37,945 nucleotides of DNA from Lachnospiraceae bacterium NK4A144 (lineage in GTDB: Bacteria; Bacillota; Clostridia; Lachnospirales; Lachnospiraceae). A program made the position numbers and the translations under genes. The stretch is taken from the NCBI GenBank assembly GCA_000424365.1, contig AUJT01000033.1:1-37945 (forward strand), given 5' to 3'. Below are positions 26,024 to 34,659 of the stretch, piece after piece. The notes under the pieces were generated by a model. That model did no database searches, was not told the origin of the DNA, and saw only the letters and a list, made by a program, of their open reading frames with translations. Position 1 is the stretch's first letter. Each line of letters begins with the position of its first letter.

Positions 26024-27127
26024 TTGAATAACGAAGTTTATATATTTGGAGCAAAAGCTACAGCAGCCGGACTGTATAAGGCATTATCGGTTTTGGAGCC
26101 GGATAAGAAGGTAAAGGCGTTTCTTGTTTCAAACTCAGATGGGAATGTATCAGAGATATTTGGTATTCCTGTAAAAGTTTTGTCAGAGGAAGCAGGCTGT
26201 TTATCTGATAGAGATAAGAATGATGTTTTAATTTACGCTGCAGTCCCAGAGCTTGTCCATGAAGAGGTTAAAGATCTGCTTGTTGGATATGGATTTCAGA
26301 ACCTGGTGATGCTGGACTCTCGGATTGAAGCGGATATGATGGGACGATATTTTGATATTGTTGGCAGGTTCCGATCAGTTCATTCTCTGAGTGTTGATGA
26401 TGAAATGGAGAATGGTCCTAAGGTGGCTGTATATGCGGCATCGTTCTATAAAGATAAGCCTTTGAAGAATCCTCCGGTCATGCCGACTTACGTAAAAAGT
26501 TTATATTTAGGGTGTGATGGAGCAGAAAAGGCTGGAATAGACATCAGAAATCTGGCGGATTTCTATGATAATACGGGAGATAACATTTCATCGAAGAACC
26601 CGAATCGCTGTGAGATGACAGCCCATTACTGGGTATGGAAGAACAGATTAATGACGGATGATGAATACGTGGGGATTTATCATTATCGCAGGATTTTGGA
26701 TCTGTCTGATGATGATCTTAGGAAGATGGCTGCTAATGATGTGGATGTTGTTCTGCCTTATCCAATGATCCATTATCCCAATGCAGCTATTCAGCATACC
26801 TGGTATGTTCCTGAAAAAGATTGGAATCTGATGAGACGGGTGGTTGAAGAGATTAGTCCTGAGTATGGATTGAAGTTTGATGAGGTGTTTAATGCACCTG
26901 AGTTCTACAACTACAATATGCTGGTTGCCAAGAAAAAGGTGTTTTCAGATTATTGCGCCTGGTTGTATCCGATTCTTGACAGGATTGAGGAATTATCAGA
27001 ACCGAAAGGAAAGGACAGGCATGATCGTTATACAGCGTACATGAGCGAGAGCCTGGAAACGTTGTATTTTATGGCTAATCTGAATAATCTGAAAATTTAT
27101 CATACTGGAAGGCTGCTATATACATAG
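26024..27127 (+). CDS. DUF4422 putative glycosyltransferase with N-terminal Rossmann-like module
   Basis: A 367-residue protein starting with TTG at 26024, with GAGG overlapping the previous stop. Residues 4-100 are a degenerate Rossmann-like module (EVYIFGAKATAAGLYKAL, AFLVSNSDGN, VLIYAAVPEL). Residues 125-367 match DUF4422: VAVYAASFYKDKP, the diagnostic DNISSKNPNRCEMTAHYW, and YVGIYHYRRIL. DUF4422 proteins are glycosyltransferases of capsule clusters; some have been linked to galactofuranose transfer, which would fit the nearby glf gene, but this is an inference. No membrane segment is visible. Confidence 0.82.
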   Translation: MNNEVYIFGAKATAAGLYKALSVLEPDKKVKAFLVSNSDGNVSEIFGIPVKVLSEEAGCLSDRDKNDVLIYAAVPELVHEEVKDLLVGYGFQNLVMLDSRIEADMMGRYFDIVGRFRSVHSLSVDDEMENGPKVAVYAASFYKDKPLKNPPVMPTYVKSLYLGCDGAEKAGIDIRNLADFYDNTGDNISSKNPNRCEMTAHYWVWKNRLMTDDEYVGIYHYRRILDLSDDDLRKMAANDVDVVLPYPMIHYPNAAIQHTWYVPEKDWNLMRRVVEEISPEYGLKFDEVFNAPEFYNYNMLVAKKKVFSDYCAWLYPILDRIEELSEPKGKDRHDRYTAYMSESLETLYFMANLNNLKIYHTGRLLYT

Positions 27128-27203
27128 ACAGTTTATAGCTGAGCCGTGCCTGTTCCTTAAACAAATGGGAGTGCGGAAGGATACTCAGGAAAAAGGAGAC
27201 ATT

Positions 27204-28178
27204 GTGGCAATTCTGGTCTGCGGCGGAGCCGGATACATCGGTTCCCATATAAATAAACAACTGAATCTTGAAGGTTATGACACTATAGTTTTCGATAATC
27301 TGGTCTACGGTCACAGAGAAGCAGTGAAGTGGGGCAGGTTTGTCCAGGGTGATCTGAGTAATATCTCTGACATTGAAGATGCGTTTGAGAAGTATGATAT
27401 TGATGCTGTGTTTCATTTCGCAGCATTTGCTTATGTCGGTGAATCGGTGGATAAACCGGAGAAATATTACTATAACAATGTTGTTAACACATTGAATTTG
27501 TTACGTGTTATGCGGGAGCATGGCTGCAGCAAGATCATTTTTTCATCAACCTGCGCCACCTATGGCGAGCCGGAGAGAGTACCGATAACTGAGGATATGC
27601 CTCAGAATCCTATCAATCCATACGGCATGACGAAACTCATGGTAGAGAGGATATTTAAGGATTATGCGAAGGCTTACGGCTTAAAATTTGCTGTTCTTCG
27701 TTACTTCAATGCTGCCGGTGCTGATCCGGACGGTGAGATTGGCGAGAGTCATGATCCTGAGACACATATCATTCCTCTTGTTCTTGATGCAGCAAGTGGA
27801 AAGAGACCGGATATCAAAGTTTTTGGTACGGACTATGATACTCCGGATGGAAGCTGTATTCGTGATTATATCCATGTAACTGATCTTGCGGATGCACATC
27901 TGAAAGCGCTTCATTATCTTGAGAAGGGCGGTGAGCCTGATTTTTTCAATCTTGGGAATGCAATCGGTACGTCGGTACTTGAAGTAGTGGATGCTGTGAA
28001 GCGTGTGACGGGTAAAGAGTTCAAGGTTGTTTTAGCTCCCCGTCGTCCCGGAGATCCTGCAAAGCTTGTTGGAAGCAGTGAAAAGGCTCAGAGGATACTT
28101 GGATGGAAGCCGGAGTTTGGAGACATTCATACCATTGTTTCACATGCATGGAAGTGGCATGAAAATGCGGAGTATTAA
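27204..28178 (+). CDS. galE: UDP-glucose 4-epimerase
   Basis: A 324-residue enzyme interconverting UDP-glucose and UDP-galactose. The NAD-binding CGGAGYIGSH is at residues 6-15; the catalytic region has SSTCATYGEP and YGMTK, and later LRYFNAAGADPDG and RDYIHVTDLADAH, all typical of GalE. The GTG at 27204 is chosen because GGAG lies 5 nt before it and the protein then begins MAILVCGG; an upstream in-frame ATG at 27165 would add residues not seen in GalE. A gap of 76 bp after the DUF4422 gene holds no terminator. UDP-galactose made here feeds the mutase encoded next. Confidence 0.92.
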   Translation: MAILVCGGAGYIGSHINKQLNLEGYDTIVFDNLVYGHREAVKWGRFVQGDLSNISDIEDAFEKYDIDAVFHFAAFAYVGESVDKPEKYYYNNVVNTLNLLRVMREHGCSKIIFSSTCATYGEPERVPITEDMPQNPINPYGMTKLMVERIFKDYAKAYGLKFAVLRYFNAAGADPDGEIGESHDPETHIIPLVLDAASGKRPDIKVFGTDYDTPDGSCIRDYIHVTDLADAHLKALHYLEKGGEPDFFNLGNAIGTSVLEVVDAVKRVTGKEFKVVLAPRRPGDPAKLVGSSEKAQRILGWKPEFGDIHTIVSHAWKWHENAEY

Positions 28179-28179
28179 A

Positions 28180-29277
28180 ATGTATGATTACTTAATAGTT
28201 GGTGCAGGACTTTACGGAGCGGTTTTTGCTCAACAGAAAACTGAACAGGGGAAGAAATGTCTGGTCATTGACCGACGTGACCATATTGCAGGGAACATAT
28301 ACAGTGAGCAAATTGAGGGTATAGAGGTCCATAAATATGGACCCCATATTTTTCATACAGATAAAGAGAATGTTTGGGAATATGTGAACCGGTTTGCAAA
28401 GTTTAATCACTTCACATACTGCCCTGTTGCTGATTACAGGGGTGAGTTATACAATCTGCCCTTTAATATGAATACCTTTACAAAGATGTGGCCGGATGTG
28501 AAGACGCCTGCAGATGCTGAGAAGAAGCTGGCAGAGCAGAGAGCGGAGTTCGCAGAGATAGAACCGAAGAATCTGGAAGAGCAGGCATTAAAGCTTGTTG
28601 GCAGGGATATCTATGAGAAGCTGATAAAGGGCTATACAGAGAAGCAGTGGGGAAGACCGTGTAATGAGCTGCCATCGTTTATCATAAAGCGGCTGCCGGT
28701 CAGGATGACTTTTGATAATAACTATTTCAATCATCCACATCAGGGAATACCGATTGGCGGATATACTGCAATGGTTGAGAAGATGCTGATAGGCACCGAA
28801 GTCAGGCTTGATGAGGATTATCTGTCGAATCGAGAGAGTTATGATGCTTTAGCAGATAAGGTTATATACACCGGTCAGATCGATGAATACTATGGTTATC
28901 AATTTGGAGAGCTGCAGTACAGAAGTCTTCGGTTTGAAACTGAAGTACTTGATGTCGGGAACTATCAGGGTGTTGCAGGGATGAACTATACGGATTCAGA
29001 TACACCTTTTACGAGAATAGTAGAGCACAAACATTTTGAATTTGGCAATAGAAATCCGGATAAGACGGTGATTACCAGAGAGTATTCACAAACCTGGAGC
29101 AAGGGAATGGATGCTTATTATCCGGTGAACGATGCGGAGAATGCAGCTCTTTATGAGAAATATAAAGAACTTTCGGATAAGGAGAGCAAGGTTCGTTTTG
29201 GAGGAAGACTTGGGACGTATCGATACATGGATATGGATCAGGTGATAAATGAAGCACTGATGGATGCGGGAGCTTAA
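28180..29277 (+). CDS. glf: UDP-galactopyranose mutase
   Basis: A 365-residue FAD enzyme converting UDP-galactopyranose to UDP-galactofuranose. It begins MYDYLIVGAGLYGAVFA (FAD-binding), then VIDRRDHIAGN, and YGPHIFHT; GYTEKQWGRP, RMTFDNNYFN and TRIVEHKHF are family signatures. It starts one base after the galE stop, with GGAG in the galE end. The product would be used by a galactofuranosyltransferase, possibly the DUF4422 enzyme. It converges with the PIN toxin gene, 38 bp away. Confidence 0.93.
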   Translation: MYDYLIVGAGLYGAVFAQQKTEQGKKCLVIDRRDHIAGNIYSEQIEGIEVHKYGPHIFHTDKENVWEYVNRFAKFNHFTYCPVADYRGELYNLPFNMNTFTKMWPDVKTPADAEKKLAEQRAEFAEIEPKNLEEQALKLVGRDIYEKLIKGYTEKQWGRPCNELPSFIIKRLPVRMTFDNNYFNHPHQGIPIGGYTAMVEKMLIGTEVRLDEDYLSNRESYDALADKVIYTGQIDEYYGYQFGELQYRSLRFETEVLDVGNYQGVAGMNYTDSDTPFTRIVEHKHFEFGNRNPDKTVITREYSQTWSKGMDAYYPVNDAENAALYEKYKELSDKESKVRFGGRLGTYRYMDMDQVINEALMDAGA

Positions 29278-29315
29278 CCAGGGAAATTAGACGCCAAAAA
29301 GATGACTGGCAGCTT

Positions 29316-29738
29316 TTAGCCAATCATCGTCAGAATCTCGTCAGGTGTATAAAGAGTAATCTCGAATTCGGCGAAATCTTTTGAATTTCTCGTGACGATG
29401 CCATCGCATTTGTTGGATTTTGCGCATGTGGCGAGGAGACAGTCCTCAAAATCCTTTGCTCTTTTAAGAAAGGCCTGGTTAACATCATCGTTTGTGACGG
29501 TAAGAACCTTTACAATATTGAGAATGTGTCCCAAAGCTTTATATGCCTCATCCGTACTGCTCAACGCTTTTCGGGTTATATAGAAGATGTCGGTGGCAGT
29601 TGACGCGGAAATGAATCCATGTAGCTTGCCTTTTTCGCACAGATTAAGCACTCCTTTAGATTGCTCAAAGAATGGTTCGCGCTCTAAAAGGACATCGAGA
29701 ATGATATTTGTGTCAATCATTAATCGTTTTGGCTGCAT
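29316..29738 (-). CDS. PIN-domain ribonuclease toxin
   Basis: A 140-residue PIN (VapC-like) protein on the minus strand. The acidic metal-binding residues appear in LMIDTNIILD near the start, KDFEDCLLA near residue 103 and IVTRNSKDF near 120. The start is the ATG at 29738, preceded by GGAG, which overlaps the end of the antitoxin gene by 26 bp. Such proteins cleave RNA when released from the antitoxin. It sits as a divergent island inside the sugar-precursor genes, between glf and ugd. Confidence 0.85.
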   Translation of the reverse strand: MQPKRLMIDTNIILDVLLEREPFFEQSKGVLNLCEKGKLHGFISASTATDIFYITRKALSSTDEAYKALGHILNIVKVLTVTNDDVNQAFLKRAKDFEDCLLATCAKSNKCDGIVTRNSKDFAEFEITLYTPDEILTMIG

Positions 29739-29955
29739 AACGCTCCATCCTTTCATCACGCAGGGAATGGCGGTCGATATCTGCAGGGACTTTTCCCTTT
29801 AGGATACCGGATATGGAATCGACAGCAGAAACATTGGGATTCACCAGTTTAGCGACAGTTTTGCCATTGCGGGTGATCAAAATGTCATCTGTGTTTACAA
29901 AATCAAGATAATGTCCAAAATTCAGTTTGAACTCGGTGGCGGTAACTTCAATCAT
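29713..29955 (-). CDS. Phd/YefM-family antitoxin
   Basis: An 80-residue protein with a typical Phd/YefM DNA-binding N-terminus (MIEVTATEFKLNFGHYLDFV, then DDILITRNGKTVAKLV) and a charged C-terminus that would bind the PIN toxin. AGGAGG lies just before the ATG at 29955; a longer upstream frame has no ribosome binding site. The promoter is at 29978-30006 and near-palindromic AATCGAACGATT sites lie beside it, so autoregulation is likely. The antitoxin precedes and overlaps the toxin gene. Confidence 0.87.
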   Translation of the reverse strand: MIEVTATEFKLNFGHYLDFVNTDDILITRNGKTVAKLVNPNVSAVDSISGILKGKVPADIDRHSLRDERMERYAAKTIND

Positions 29956-29977
29956 AGGAACACCTCCTTTTGATGTT

Positions 29978-30006
29978 ATTGTAATCGATTCTGATTGGAA
30001 ACTCAA
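29978..30006 (-). promoter_or_regulatory. Promoter of the toxin-antitoxin pair
   Basis: On the minus strand TTGAGT (30006-30001), a 17-bp spacer and TACAAT (29983-29978) form a good sigma-A promoter, and the strong ribosome binding site follows about 15 bp later. The spacer includes AATCGATT, a half-match to the operators upstream. Confidence 0.7.
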
Positions 30007-30009
30007 TAT

Positions 30010-30053
30010 AAATCGAACGATTATCGGGTAATAATGTGAAAAATCGAACGATT
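30010..30053. promoter_or_regulatory. Paired near-palindromic operator sites between antitoxin and ugd
   Basis: AAATCGAACGATT occurs twice, near 30010-30022 and 30041-30053, about 30 bp (three helical turns) apart. The core AATCGNNCGATT is symmetric. The sites lie between the antitoxin promoter and the ugd start, so the antitoxin could repress its own promoter and influence ugd. Confidence 0.55.
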
Positions 30054-30103
30054 TCTGTTATGGATAACACACAACTTAAAAACAGCAGAAAGAGGGAAAG
30101 TAT

Positions 30104-31453
30104 ATGAGGGTAGCAGTAGTTGGAACGGGGTATGTAGGCTTAGTAACCGGCACCTGTTTTGCAGAGATGGGTAATACAGTTTGGTGTGTGGATGTAAATG
30201 AAGCGAAGATTAATGCTTTGAAAAAGGGTATTATACCAATCTATGAACCGGGATTATCGGAAATGGTGGAAAGGAACTATGCGTCACATTCTCTGAACTT
30301 TACTACAGATATAGCAGAAGCACTTGAGACTTCTGAGATTGCTTTCATAGCCGTTGGGACCCCTATGGGTGAGGATGGCAGTGCAGATCTTCAGTACGTA
30401 TTATCAGTAGCAAAGTCTATCGGTATCCACATGAAACGTCATATGTATGTGGTTGATAAGTCTACTGTTCCTGTAGGTACAAGCGAGAAGGTCAGAGTTG
30501 CTATCCAGAAAGAATTGAACAAGCGTAACTCTACTCTCTCTTTTGATGTCATTTCAAATCCTGAATTTCTGAAAGAGGGTTCAGCTATTGCTGACTGCAT
30601 GAAGCCTGACAGGGTTGTTATCGGAGTGGACAGTGAGCGTGCTGAAGCGGCAATGAGAGAATTATATAAGCCGTATTTCATGAATAATGACAATCTTATA
30701 TTTATGGATATCCCATCGGCAGAGATGACAAAGTATGCTGCTAATTCCATGTTGGCAACAAAGATATCCTTTATGAATGAGATTTCTAATATCTGCGAGA
30801 GAGTCGGTGCAGACGTTAATAAGGTAAGACGCGGTATCGGATCGGATAAGCGTATCGGGTTTTCCTTTATATATCCGGGCTGCGGTTATGGGGGAAGCTG
30901 TTTCCCAAAGGACGTACAGGCACTGATAAGAACTGCAGAGAGTTTTGGATACGAATCAAAGCTCCTGCAATCAGTGGAGGATGTGAATAAGGCACAGAAG
31001 GAAGTTCTTGTCCGGAAGGTAAAGGAGAAATTTGGTGATGATCTGAGTGGAAGAACATTTGCGGTCTGGGGACTGGCTTTCAAGCCGGATACAGATGATA
31101 TGCGTGAGTCACCGGCAATCACCATCATTTCTGAGCTGACCTGTGCAGGAGCCAGGGTGAAGGCCTATGACCCGAAGGCTGTGAAGGAAGCAAGGGAGTG
31201 CTATCTAAAAGGTAATGACAAGGTGGAGTACTGCGATTCAAAGTATGAGGCCTTGAAAGATGCTGATGCGCTTATATTGATCACAGAATGGAAGGAGTTT
31301 AGAAGTCCTGATTTTTATGAGATTGCAAGGCTCTTAAAGAACCCGGTATTATTTGACGGCCGCAATCAGTATGATATGAAGCGGGTTGCTGAATATGGGA
31401 TCGAGTATCACCAGATAGGGGTGAGGAGTATTTCGTCGGAGGTGACTATATGA
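30104..31453 (+). CDS. ugd: UDP-glucose 6-dehydrogenase
   Basis: A 449-residue enzyme oxidising UDP-glucose to UDP-glucuronate with two NAD. It begins [16 protein letters not shown] (NAD-binding); [11 protein letters not shown] lies in the substrate domain, and YGGSCFPKD, near residue 265, holds the catalytic cysteine. [15 protein letters not shown] is in the C-terminal domain. AGAGGG precedes the ATG. UDP-glucuronate supplies both the 4-epimerase encoded at 4082 and the decarboxylase encoded next, whose start overlaps this stop by four bases. Confidence 0.94.
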   Translation: MRVAVVGTGYVGLVTGTCFAEMGNTVWCVDVNEAKINALKKGIIPIYEPGLSEMVERNYASHSLNFTTDIAEALETSEIAFIAVGTPMGEDGSADLQYVLSVAKSIGIHMKRHMYVVDKSTVPVGTSEKVRVAIQKELNKRNSTLSFDVISNPEFLKEGSAIADCMKPDRVVIGVDSERAEAAMRELYKPYFMNNDNLIFMDIPSAEMTKYAANSMLATKISFMNEISNICERVGADVNKVRRGIGSDKRIGFSFIYPGCGYGGSCFPKDVQALIRTAESFGYESKLLQSVEDVNKAQKEVLVRKVKEKFGDDLSGRTFAVWGLAFKPDTDDMRESPAITIISELTCAGARVKAYDPKAVKEARECYLKGNDKVEYCDSKYEALKDADALILITEWKEFRSPDFYEIARLLKNPVLFDGRNQYDMKRVAEYGIEYHQIGVRSISSEVTI

Positions 31454-32400
31454 ACAATCTGACCGGAATGAAACGCATTTTAGTCACCGGCGGCGCAGGA
31501 TTCATCGGTTCGCATCTATGTAAAAGGCTTGTTGAAGAGGGTAATGATGTTATCTGCCTTGACAATTTTTTTACCGGTTCGAAGCGAAATATCGAGAATC
31601 TGCTTGATTACCACAATTTTGAATTGATCCGTCATGATGTGACGGAACCGATTCTGTTAGAAGTTGACCAGATTTATAATCTTGCTTGCCCGGCGTCTCC
31701 TGTGCATTATCAATATAACCCTGTGAAGACAATAAAGACTTCTGTTATGGGTGCGATAAATATGCTTGGAATGGCGAAGAGGGTAAAAGCGAGGATATTG
31801 CAGGCTTCTACATCTGAGGTCTACGGTAATCCTGCAGTTCATCCGCAGCCTGAAGAGTACTGGGGGAATGTTAATCCCATCGGTATCCGTTCCTGCTATG
31901 ATGAGGGAAAGCGAGTTGCTGAGACATTGTTTTTTGATTACCACAGACAGAATGGCGTGGATATCAAAGTGATACGTATATTTAATACTTACGGACCGAA
32001 TATGAATGCCAATGATGGACGGGTGGTATCGAACTTTATTGTGCAGGCGTTAAAAGGTGATGATATCACGATTTACGGGGATGGTACTCAGACCAGAAGC
32101 TTCTGCTATGTGGATGATCTGGTGGAAGGTATGATACGGATGATGAACAGTCGTGATGGATTCACAGGACCTGTGAATCTTGGTAATCCCGGAGAGTTTA
32201 CGATGCTGGAGCTGGCAGAGAAGGTTATTAAGTTGACGGGTAGTAAGTCGAAGATCGTATATAAGGAGCTTCCGGCGGATGATCCGACACAGCGAAAACC
32301 TGTTATCGATCTTGCAAAGAAGGAGCTCGAGTGGGAACCGACAATTCCGCTTGATAAAGGTTTAGAGAGAACCATCGAGTATTTTAGAAGTGTTGTGTGA
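31450..32400 (+). CDS. UDP-glucuronate decarboxylase (UDP-xylose synthase)
   Basis: A 316-residue extended SDR enzyme that decarboxylates UDP-glucuronate to UDP-xylose. [12 protein letters not shown] binds [26 protein letters not shown], the catalytic YDEGK and [16 protein letters not shown] are hallmarks of the UXS family and separate it from GalE. It is translationally coupled to ugd (ATGA overlap). A long hairpin terminator follows. A 3' fragment of a diverged paralogue lies at 34354-34565. Confidence 0.92.
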   Translation: MNNLTGMKRILVTGGAGFIGSHLCKRLVEEGNDVICLDNFFTGSKRNIENLLDYHNFELIRHDVTEPILLEVDQIYNLACPASPVHYQYNPVKTIKTSVMGAINMLGMAKRVKARILQASTSEVYGNPAVHPQPEEYWGNVNPIGIRSCYDEGKRVAETLFFDYHRQNGVDIKVIRIFNTYGPNMNANDGRVVSNFIVQALKGDDITIYGDGTQTRSFCYVDDLVEGMIRMMNSRDGFTGPVNLGNPGEFTMLELAEKVIKLTGSKSKIVYKELPADDPTQRKPVIDLAKKELEWEPTIPLDKGLERTIEYFRSVV

Positions 32401-32416
32401 CATAATTGTTGAAAAA

Positions 32417-32471
32417 GGGGCGGCTGAAAAAATGCAGAGGATCTTGGATCCTTGCAGTTTTCAGCCGCCTC
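32417..32471 (+). terminator. Long hairpin terminator after the UDP-xylose synthase gene
   Basis: The outer arms 32417-32430 and 32458-32471 share GGCGGCTGAAAA/TTTTCAGCCGCC. An inner stem (GAGGATC/GATCCTT) extends the hairpin to about 55 nt. The T-rich stretch after it is short, so it may be a terminator or an imported repeat. It ends the main block of sugar-precursor genes. Confidence 0.7.
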
Positions 32472-32531
32472 ATTTTGTTTATGGTGATTAAACATATATA
32501 TCATGCAGGACGATATAGATGTAGAGGGGGG

Positions 32532-33008
32532 ATGAATGCAGCTTTTAGCATCAACGATCGTATCACCACACATAAACGCTTTCCAGACTATATGCAAAAC
32601 AAGTATTCAACACATCCTGAGGATATGCCACCGGCATTTCGTAACATCACGGAATGGGATGATGACAGAATCCGTAACTGGGCAGCGTCCATTGGCAAGT
32701 CAACCAGAATGGTCGTTGACCGGATATTCGAGAGCGTGAGTATAAAAGAACAGGGCTATAATCCCTGTCTAGCTGTACTTCGTCTCAGCAGGACGTATAC
32801 AGATGCCCGTCTGGAAACTGCCTGTGAGCTTGCAATCAGTAGAGGGATTAAGGTGCCCCATTATCATCACCTTAAGGCAATACTTTCCGCAAATCAAGAC
32901 ATCATTTACAAGGAGCGTCAGAACGCACCTTGCAATGCTGCTGACCCTTCGATGGGCTATCTTCGAGGTAGCGATTATTACAAGAAGGGAGGTTCAGCAG
33001 ATGATTAA
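32532..33008 (+). pseudogene. IS21-family transposase (IstA) C-terminal remnant
   Basis: The readable frame gives about 158 residues matching only the C-terminal part of IstA: HKRFPDYMQNKYSTHPEDMP, WAASIGKST, EQGYNPCLAVLRLSRTY, ARLETACELAISRGI and HHLKAIL. The N-terminal helix-turn-helix and DDE catalytic core are absent, so it cannot transpose. An AGAGGGGGG sequence precedes ATG 32532, so it could still be translated. The end overlaps the istB-like gene by 8 bp, as in intact IS21 elements. Confidence 0.8.
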
Positions 33009-33741
33009 CGAAGAAACCAAGCGTAAACGCAGGTTGATGAATATCGGCGAGTACATTGATGCTATTGAATTACAGACATATGATCCGGAGACGTTAGCGC
33101 TGCCTTTTGATGAGCGATTCCAGATGATTACGGACACGGTATATCAGAAGAAATACAACGACAAAGTCAAGCGTCTAATAAAAGGAGCAAAGCTTCGTCT
33201 TCCTAAGGCAGATGTACATGACATCCTTTACACGGATAATCGCCCGTTAAAGCGTGGAATTATGGATGAAATAGCCAGCTGTAAGTTCGTAGAAGACTGC
33301 GGAAGTATCGTCTTTCAAGGATATACTAGTTCAGTAAAGACATTCCTTGGCTGCGCTGTAGGAAAGGAGGCATGTAGACAGCAGTATCGAGTACGTTACA
33401 TACGTCTCCCTGAACTTCTGACGGAGTATGCAGATAAATCGGTACTTCCCGGTGGTAAAACCAAGGTGCTGAATAAATATGCATCTTTTAAGGTACTTAT
33501 CCTGGATGAATGGCTCATACAGGATCTATCAAAAGATGACATAGAGTTTATATTTGAGCTCTCAGAACGTCGTTTTGACTCTGCTTCCACCGTATTCTGC
33601 ACTCTGTATCGACAAGAAGATTGGGTAAAACGCCTCGGTGGAGGACCTTATGCAGAATCAATCGTAGAGCGGTTTGCTCATAACAGTACATGGGTCGAAA
33701 CTGGTGACGTAAACATGCGACAGATATTTTCACGTGCATAA
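33001..33741 (+). CDS. istB: IstB-like ATP-binding protein of IS21, probably defective
   Basis: A 246-residue protein matching the IstB helper ATPase of IS21 transposition. The Walker B region KVLILDEWL is kept, as are MTERF-like segments (LSERRFDSAST, SIVERFAHNS). The Walker A is altered: YTSSVKT in place of the usual TG-[ST]-GKT, with two glycines replaced by Ser and Val. ATP binding is thus doubtful. It follows the istA remnant with an 8-bp overlap. Confidence 0.8.
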   Translation: MINEETKRKRRLMNIGEYIDAIELQTYDPETLALPFDERFQMITDTVYQKKYNDKVKRLIKGAKLRLPKADVHDILYTDNRPLKRGIMDEIASCKFVEDCGSIVFQGYTSSVKTFLGCAVGKEACRQQYRVRYIRLPELLTEYADKSVLPGGKTKVLNKYASFKVLILDEWLIQDLSKDDIEFIFELSERRFDSASTVFCTLYRQEDWVKRLGGGPYAESIVERFAHNSTWVETGDVNMRQIFSRA

Positions 33742-33786
33742 CGGCATGATCTGAACCGCGGTCAGTAGTATCTAAACAAAGATCTC

Positions 33787-33813
33787 CATGCGCCGAACGC
33801 ACTTCGGCGCATG
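33787..33813 (+). terminator. Hairpin after the istB-like gene
   Basis: CATGCGCCGAA (33787-33797) and TTCGGCGCATG (33803-33813) form a perfect 11-bp stem with a 5-nt loop. There is no T-tract, so termination would be weak; it may be part of the insertion sequence end. Confidence 0.5.
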
Positions 33814-33911
33814 CTCTGATCACGCGGAATAATCAGCAAGGATTCTTTGCAAGGGATTGCAAGGGATATCAGAAAACCATATGGAGTTTTGGGCTTAAAT
33901 ACGTTATACTT

Positions 33912-33938
33912 ATCGAGGTCAAAAAGTTTGACCTCGAT
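33912..33938. repeat. Perfect 12-bp inverted repeat at the ORF6N fragment start
   Basis: ATCGAGGTCAAA (33912-33923) and TTTGACCTCGAT (33927-33938) surround a 3-nt AAG spacer. The right arm includes the ATG at 33937. It lies where recognisable ORF6N similarity begins. A tandem TTGCAAGGGA pair lies just upstream near 33846-33865. This looks like a rearrangement junction. Confidence 0.55.
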
Positions 33939-34317
33939 GCAAATAAAAGGATCCAAAGGCGGCCGAACATATAACCCTTACGTTTTCACCGAACAAGGAA
34001 TATATATGCTAATGACAGTCTTGCGTGGAGATCTTGCGGTAAGACAGAGTAAGGCACTCATAAGACTATTTAAGGGCATGAAGGATTACCTTATTGAGTC
34101 TCCCGTGGCAATCGGACAGAAGGAACTGCTTCGACTTTCTTTACAGACTGCTGAAAATACGCGTGATATAAAGCGGATGAAGGAGAACATGGCTACCAAG
34201 AGCGACTTGGAGCAATTTCTAGTAAACTTCACTGATAATCATTTGGGGAAGGAATTCCTTTTAGTCGATGGACAGACGATAGAGGCAGAGGCTGCCTATA
34301 TCGTCAACTTCCTGTGA
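33937..34317 (+). pseudogene. ORF6N-domain protein, 5'-truncated
   Basis: The frame from ATG 33937 gives 126 residues. KGGRTYNPYVFTEQGIYML and VLRGDLAVRQSKALIRLF match the second half of the ORF6N DNA-binding domain found in phage and mobile-element regulators. The usual N-terminal half is missing; the sequence before it is unrelated. A helical C-terminus follows (KRMKENMATKSDLEQFL). Its end overlaps the next fragment, again showing an accumulation of debris. Confidence 0.7.
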
Positions 34318-34353
34318 AAAGTAACACTCAATATTTAAAAACAAGAAAACAAA

Positions 34354-34565
34354 GAGAGTTTACAATGCTTGAATTGGCAGAGATGGTAATTGATCTTACT
34401 GGTAGTAAATCGAAAATTGTATACAAACCTTTGCCACAGGATGATCCTACACAGAGACAGCCTGTAATCGAACTTGCTAAGAAAGAACTGAATTGTGAGC
34501 CGGCGATTTCTCTACGTGAAGGCCTAAAAAGGACGATTGATTATTTTGATGAGATGCTGTCATAG
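34354..34565 (+). pseudogene. 3' fragment of a second UDP-glucuronate decarboxylase gene
   Basis: From GAGAGTTTAC onward the translation ([20 protein letters not shown], then [20 protein letters not shown]) parallels the last 70 residues of the complete gene at 31450, with about a third of codons changed. The 5' three quarters are missing. It is a diverged paralogue, not a fresh copy, so a second polysaccharide locus has been spliced in here. Confidence 0.85.
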
Positions 34566-34609
34566 GAACAAGCAGGAATATTAGCAATTGTCTATAAATT
34601 AATATGTCG

Positions 34610-34648
34610 CGATGCGAAGCAATTACGGTAGCTTCACATCGTTTTTTT
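34610..34648 (+). terminator. Intrinsic terminator before the FkbM remnant
   Basis: CGATG-C-GAAGC (34610-34620) pairs with GCTTC-A-CATCG (34631-34641) with one mismatch, followed by seven T. The same order (terminator, then TGGGAAAA, then ATGAATAAAG) is seen at 36129-36192. Confidence 0.8.
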
Positions 34649-34659
34649 CATGGGAAAAT

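Noticed and set aside
29278-29315. Bidirectional terminator between glf and the PIN gene
   Set aside because: Only a weak AAAAG-TG/CA-CTTTT pairing with a mismatch is present; not enough to call.
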